Shown here in pieces: positions 61,848 through 64,000 of a DNA stretch of 64,000 nucleotides. The number at the start of each line of letters is the position of its first letter. Within the stretch, counting starts at the first letter, position 1. Location of the stretch: the NCBI RefSeq assembly GCF_001014975.1, contig NZ_BBXA01000013.1, positions 682,001 to 746,000 on the forward strand, read 5' to 3'. Below the pieces are notes generated by a model, which did not search any database, was not told where the DNA came from, and worked only from the letters and a program-made list of their open reading frames with translations. The translations under genes and the position numbers were made by a program. This DNA comes from Novosphingobium sp. MD-1 (GTDB lineage Bacteria > Pseudomonadota > Alphaproteobacteria > Sphingomonadales > Sphingomonadaceae).

Positions 61848-62386
61848 GAGCGGATCTCCTTGCGGGGAAGGTGCAGCGCCATGTCGGCGCCGGCATGAAT
61901 CAGCGCCATCACGGCAAGGCCGCCGAGCACGGTGACGGCGTCGAGCCATACCAGCGGGCGGGGGGAAACGGGCAGCAGGGCGGCCAGGACGGCCGCAAGG
62001 AGGAGCGCGTTGCGGCCGACGAGGCCCCAGCGCAGTTCGGGCACGCGCGCGCCGAAGCCGAGGCAGCCGCAATCGATCCGCGTGTTCCCGCGCAGGAGAT
62101 TGATGGCGATAGCGGCCGCATAAGCCCCCAATAGCAGCGCACAACCCAGCGCACCGGCCCGGCCGAGAGCGGGCGAGACGGGCATGGCGAGCGCCGCCGC
62201 GCCGGCCGCGATTTCCGCCGCGATCACCGCCGGCGCCACCACGGTTGCCCACCCTGCCGGCAGCAGGCGATAGGCAGCGAGAGTCGGCACGAAACGCGCA
62301 AAATCGCGCAGTTTATGCACGCCCGCCAACAGGAACAGGCATCCCGCACCGATCGCGGGCAACAGCGCAAGGACAGGATCGATCAT
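61844..62386 (-). CDS. mauE: MauE-like membrane protein
   Basis: 180 residues with about five hydrophobic helices. The protein starts PVLALLPAIGAGCLFLLAGVHKLRD and contains the CGCLGF cysteine motif (RIDCGCLGFGA) found in MauE. MauE and MauD together are needed to fold the light chain. The ATG overlaps the mauB stop codon. Confidence 0.9.
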   Translation of the reverse strand: MIDPVLALLPAIGAGCLFLLAGVHKLRDFARFVPTLAAYRLLPAGWATVVAPAVIAAEIAAGAAALAMPVSPALGRAGALGCALLLGAYAAAIAINLLRGNTRIDCGCLGFGARVPELRWGLVGRNALLLAAVLAALLPVSPRPLVWLDAVTVLGGLAVMALIHAGADMALHLPRKEIRS

Positions 62387-63570
62387 CGCGCGCCCGCCGT
62401 GGCCGCGACGGGCGCGGGCTGGATCAGCGTGAGGTCCGACCCCAATCCTTCGACCTTGCGCAGGACCGCGCCGGTGCCCGGATCGCGCACCGCCAGCGTG
62501 CCGCTGCCGAACAGGGTGGTGTAGAGCAGCGGTGCCGCGTCGCCGCTCACCGCCACCGCGCTGGCCGGCTGGTCGAGCGTAATGCGGGCTGTGCGCTTGG
62601 CCGCGGCGACGTCATAAACCCAGATTTCCTCGCCCGGAAACTTGTGCGTGCCCGCGCCGCCCTTGTGCATCAGCACGAACAGTCGCCCGCTGGGCGCGTG
62701 ATAGGCCAGCGGCTGCAAACCGCCCGGTCGCCAGGCGGATTCGTCTGCCCCCGCCAGCTTCCAGCGCGCCTTGACAGCGATCTGCCCACCGGCGCCGTCG
62801 ATCACCGCGACATCGCCGGCGAAGGTGGTGAACAGCCACGTCGACGGGCCGATCCGCACCGGCTTGTCGCTGGCGGGATCGTCGGCAGTGAACAACGGCT
62901 TGGTCGTGGCGCCGAGATGGACCGCGCCATTCGCGTCGAGCGCGGCGGCCTGCAACGATCCGTCGGCGCATTGCATCAGGAAACCGCGCGACCCGGTCAT
63001 GTGCATCAGGCCGCAGCCCGGCGTGGGAAATTCGCCCACCAGCTTGCGCGCCTGCGCATCGACCACGCTGACCGACTGTTCGGGCGTGAAGTTGTACACC
63101 AGCAGGAATCGCCCGTCGTCGGTCAGCGGGATGGTGGAGGGCAGCGGCAGCGACTGGATGCGCTTGGCCGGGATCTCCACCTCGTCGCCCGGCATCAGAT
63201 CGCTGATCTTGTAGAAGGTGACGACATCGGTGCGCTTGCCCCGGCTGCCGCGCGAATAGTACGTGCCCGGCACCATAGCCGTGCGCCCATCGGGCGAGAC
63301 GGCGACTCCGGTGTGCGACATGCCGCCCGGAATCGTGCCGAGGAAATGGCCACTGTCCGCATCGATCAGATAGGCGCGGCCATCCGCGATGTGCAGGAAG
63401 CTGATGTCGTTCACCAGCACCCAGTGCGGCGGCATCTGCTCCTTCAGCTCGACCGTGGTCAGTTCCTCGGGCTTCAGCGGCGCCAGTTTCGGGGGCGCGG
63501 GCTTCGGCGGGGCCGCCATCGCCTGCGATGCGCCAAGCGCGAGGAGCGAAAGGGCAAGCAACGTCTTCAT
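62383..63570 (-). CDS. mauB: TTQ amine dehydrogenase heavy chain
   Basis: 395 residues. A signal peptide (LALSLLALGASQAMA) is followed by a seven-bladed propeller. Visible segments include HWVLVNDISFLHIADGRAYLID, GGMSHTGVAVSPDG and TYYSRGSRGKRTDVVTFYK, and GCGLMHMTG supports the family. The heavy chain holds the light chains and makes part of the active site. A GGAG site precedes the ATG at 63570. It lies 65 bases downstream of a TonB receptor gene that ends in the same direction. Confidence 0.92.
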   Translation of the reverse strand: MKTLLALSLLALGASQAMAAPPKPAPPKLAPLKPEELTTVELKEQMPPHWVLVNDISFLHIADGRAYLIDADSGHFLGTIPGGMSHTGVAVSPDGRTAMVPGTYYSRGSRGKRTDVVTFYKISDLMPGDEVEIPAKRIQSLPLPSTIPLTDDGRFLLVYNFTPEQSVSVVDAQARKLVGEFPTPGCGLMHMTGSRGFLMQCADGSLQAAALDANGAVHLGATTKPLFTADDPASDKPVRIGPSTWLFTTFAGDVAVIDGAGGQIAVKARWKLAGADESAWRPGGLQPLAYHAPSGRLFVLMHKGGAGTHKFPGEEIWVYDVAAAKRTARITLDQPASAVAVSGDAAPLLYTTLFGSGTLAVRDPGTGAVLRKVEGLGSDLTLIQPAPVAATAGAR

Positions 63571-63634
63571 CGCATACTCCGAAACGAAAACCGGCCCCGC
63601 GCCCGCTTCCCCATGGCCGTGGGCCGAACCGCGA

Positions 63635-64000
63635 TCACCACTTCACGCTCGCGCTGACGCCATAGGTGGCGGGCTTGGCGTACATCGCGGTCGTGCCGAG
63701 CGGACCGAGGTTGAGCGTATACTGGCGATAGGCCTTGTTGAACACGTTGCGACCGAACACCTCGATGCTGAAACGGTCGTCCGCGCTTGTCCAGGTCAGC
63801 GAGGCGTTCGAGACGTTGTACGCCTTCTGGAACGAGGACGCGCCGTTGGTCACTTCGAGGTACTGGCCATCATACCACGCGCCGTCGAACTGCGCGGCGA
63901 CATTGCCCAGCGCGGTGTCGATGTCGTAGCGGAACAGGTAGTTCACGCTGAAGCGCGGCGCGTTGGGCAATTTGGCGTTGGTGACCGTGGCCGCCGGGAA
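63635..64000 (-). CDS. 3' end of a TonB-dependent receptor gene
   Basis: At least 121 codons of the barrel domain, running off the window. The last strands read NYLFRYDIDTALGN, WTSADDRFSIEVFGRNVFNKAYRQY and YAKPATYGVSASVKW, with a terminal tryptophan typical of the family. It stands upstream of mauB and is probably the first gene of that operon, suggesting TonB-driven uptake of the amine substrate or its precursor. Confidence 0.88.
   Translation of the reverse strand, partial: FPAATVTNAKLPNAPRFSVNYLFRYDIDTALGNVAAQFDGAWYDGQYLEVTNGASSFQKAYNVSNASLTWTSADDRFSIEVFGRNVFNKAYRQYTLNLGPLGTTAMYAKPATYGVSASVKW

Noticed and set aside
1..64000. tRNA genes, CRISPR arrays and insertion sequences
   Set aside because: No cloverleaf-like segment, no regular spacer-repeat pattern and no transposase motif was noticed in a reading by eye; a dedicated scan was not possible.

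Overview
The window is GC-rich DNA from an alphaproteobacterium, most likely Sphingomonadales (a Novosphingobium- or Sphingobium-like organism). The inference rests on five separate TonB-dependent receptor genes, each beside a catabolic or transport gene set, on IpdAB-type CoA-transferase subunits, several acyl-CoA dehydrogenases and a hydroxyquinol pathway, and on ATG/GTG starts with AGGAG-type ribosome sites. I found no tRNA, rRNA, CRISPR array, phage gene or complete insertion sequence.

Region 1 (1-16.1 kb) is a CoA-thioester catabolic block: the first codons of an unidentified gene, ipdB, ipdA, an amidohydrolase, an MFS transporter, an SDR, a TonB receptor, an Old Yellow Enzyme/FadH-like oxidoreductase, a flavin reductase and three acyl-CoA dehydrogenases. 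A GNAT-like exported protein and a class A acid phosphatase sit among them. IpdAB suggests degradation of steroid-like or polycyclic rings. Region 2 (16.1-24.5 kb) is a complete kdpFABC-DE potassium-uptake operon preceded by two small membrane-protein genes and a pair of direct repeats. Region 3 (24.5-27.9 kb) holds an anti-sigma factor and an ECF sigma factor, divergent from a secreted subtilisin-like protease and followed by a low-complexity exported protein.

Region 4 (27.9-35.0 kb) is a sucrose/fructan module: an SLC45-like MFS transporter diverging from a TonB receptor, a GH68 enzyme, an ROK fructokinase and a LacI regulator, with matching palindromic operators at both ends. Region 5 (35.0-42.4 kb) is a patchwork of an ECF41 sigma factor with a coupled membrane protein, a methyltransferase, an SDR/AraC pair, a frameshifted SnoaL-like remnant, an epimerase/LysR pair and a YaiI-family protein. 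Region 6 (42.5-46.9 kb) is a TonB receptor plus secreted metallophosphoesterase, divergent from a TetR regulator.

Region 7 (47.5-56.9 kb) is a glycan-type locus: a LacI regulator, a perfect 22-bp palindrome, a TonB receptor, a sulfatase and a GH3 enzyme. Convergent to them lie the sulfatase-activating formylglycine enzyme and a crotonase. Region 8 (57.0-60.3 kb) is maleylacetate reductase, hydroxyquinol 1,2-dioxygenase and an MFS transporter, the lower part of a resorcinol/hydroxyquinol route. Region 9 (60.25-64 kb) is a tightly overlapping operon for a tryptophan-tryptophylquinone (TTQ) amine dehydrogenase (heavy chain, MauE, MauD, light chain, cytochrome c), preceded by the 3' end of a fifth TonB receptor gene that runs off the window.
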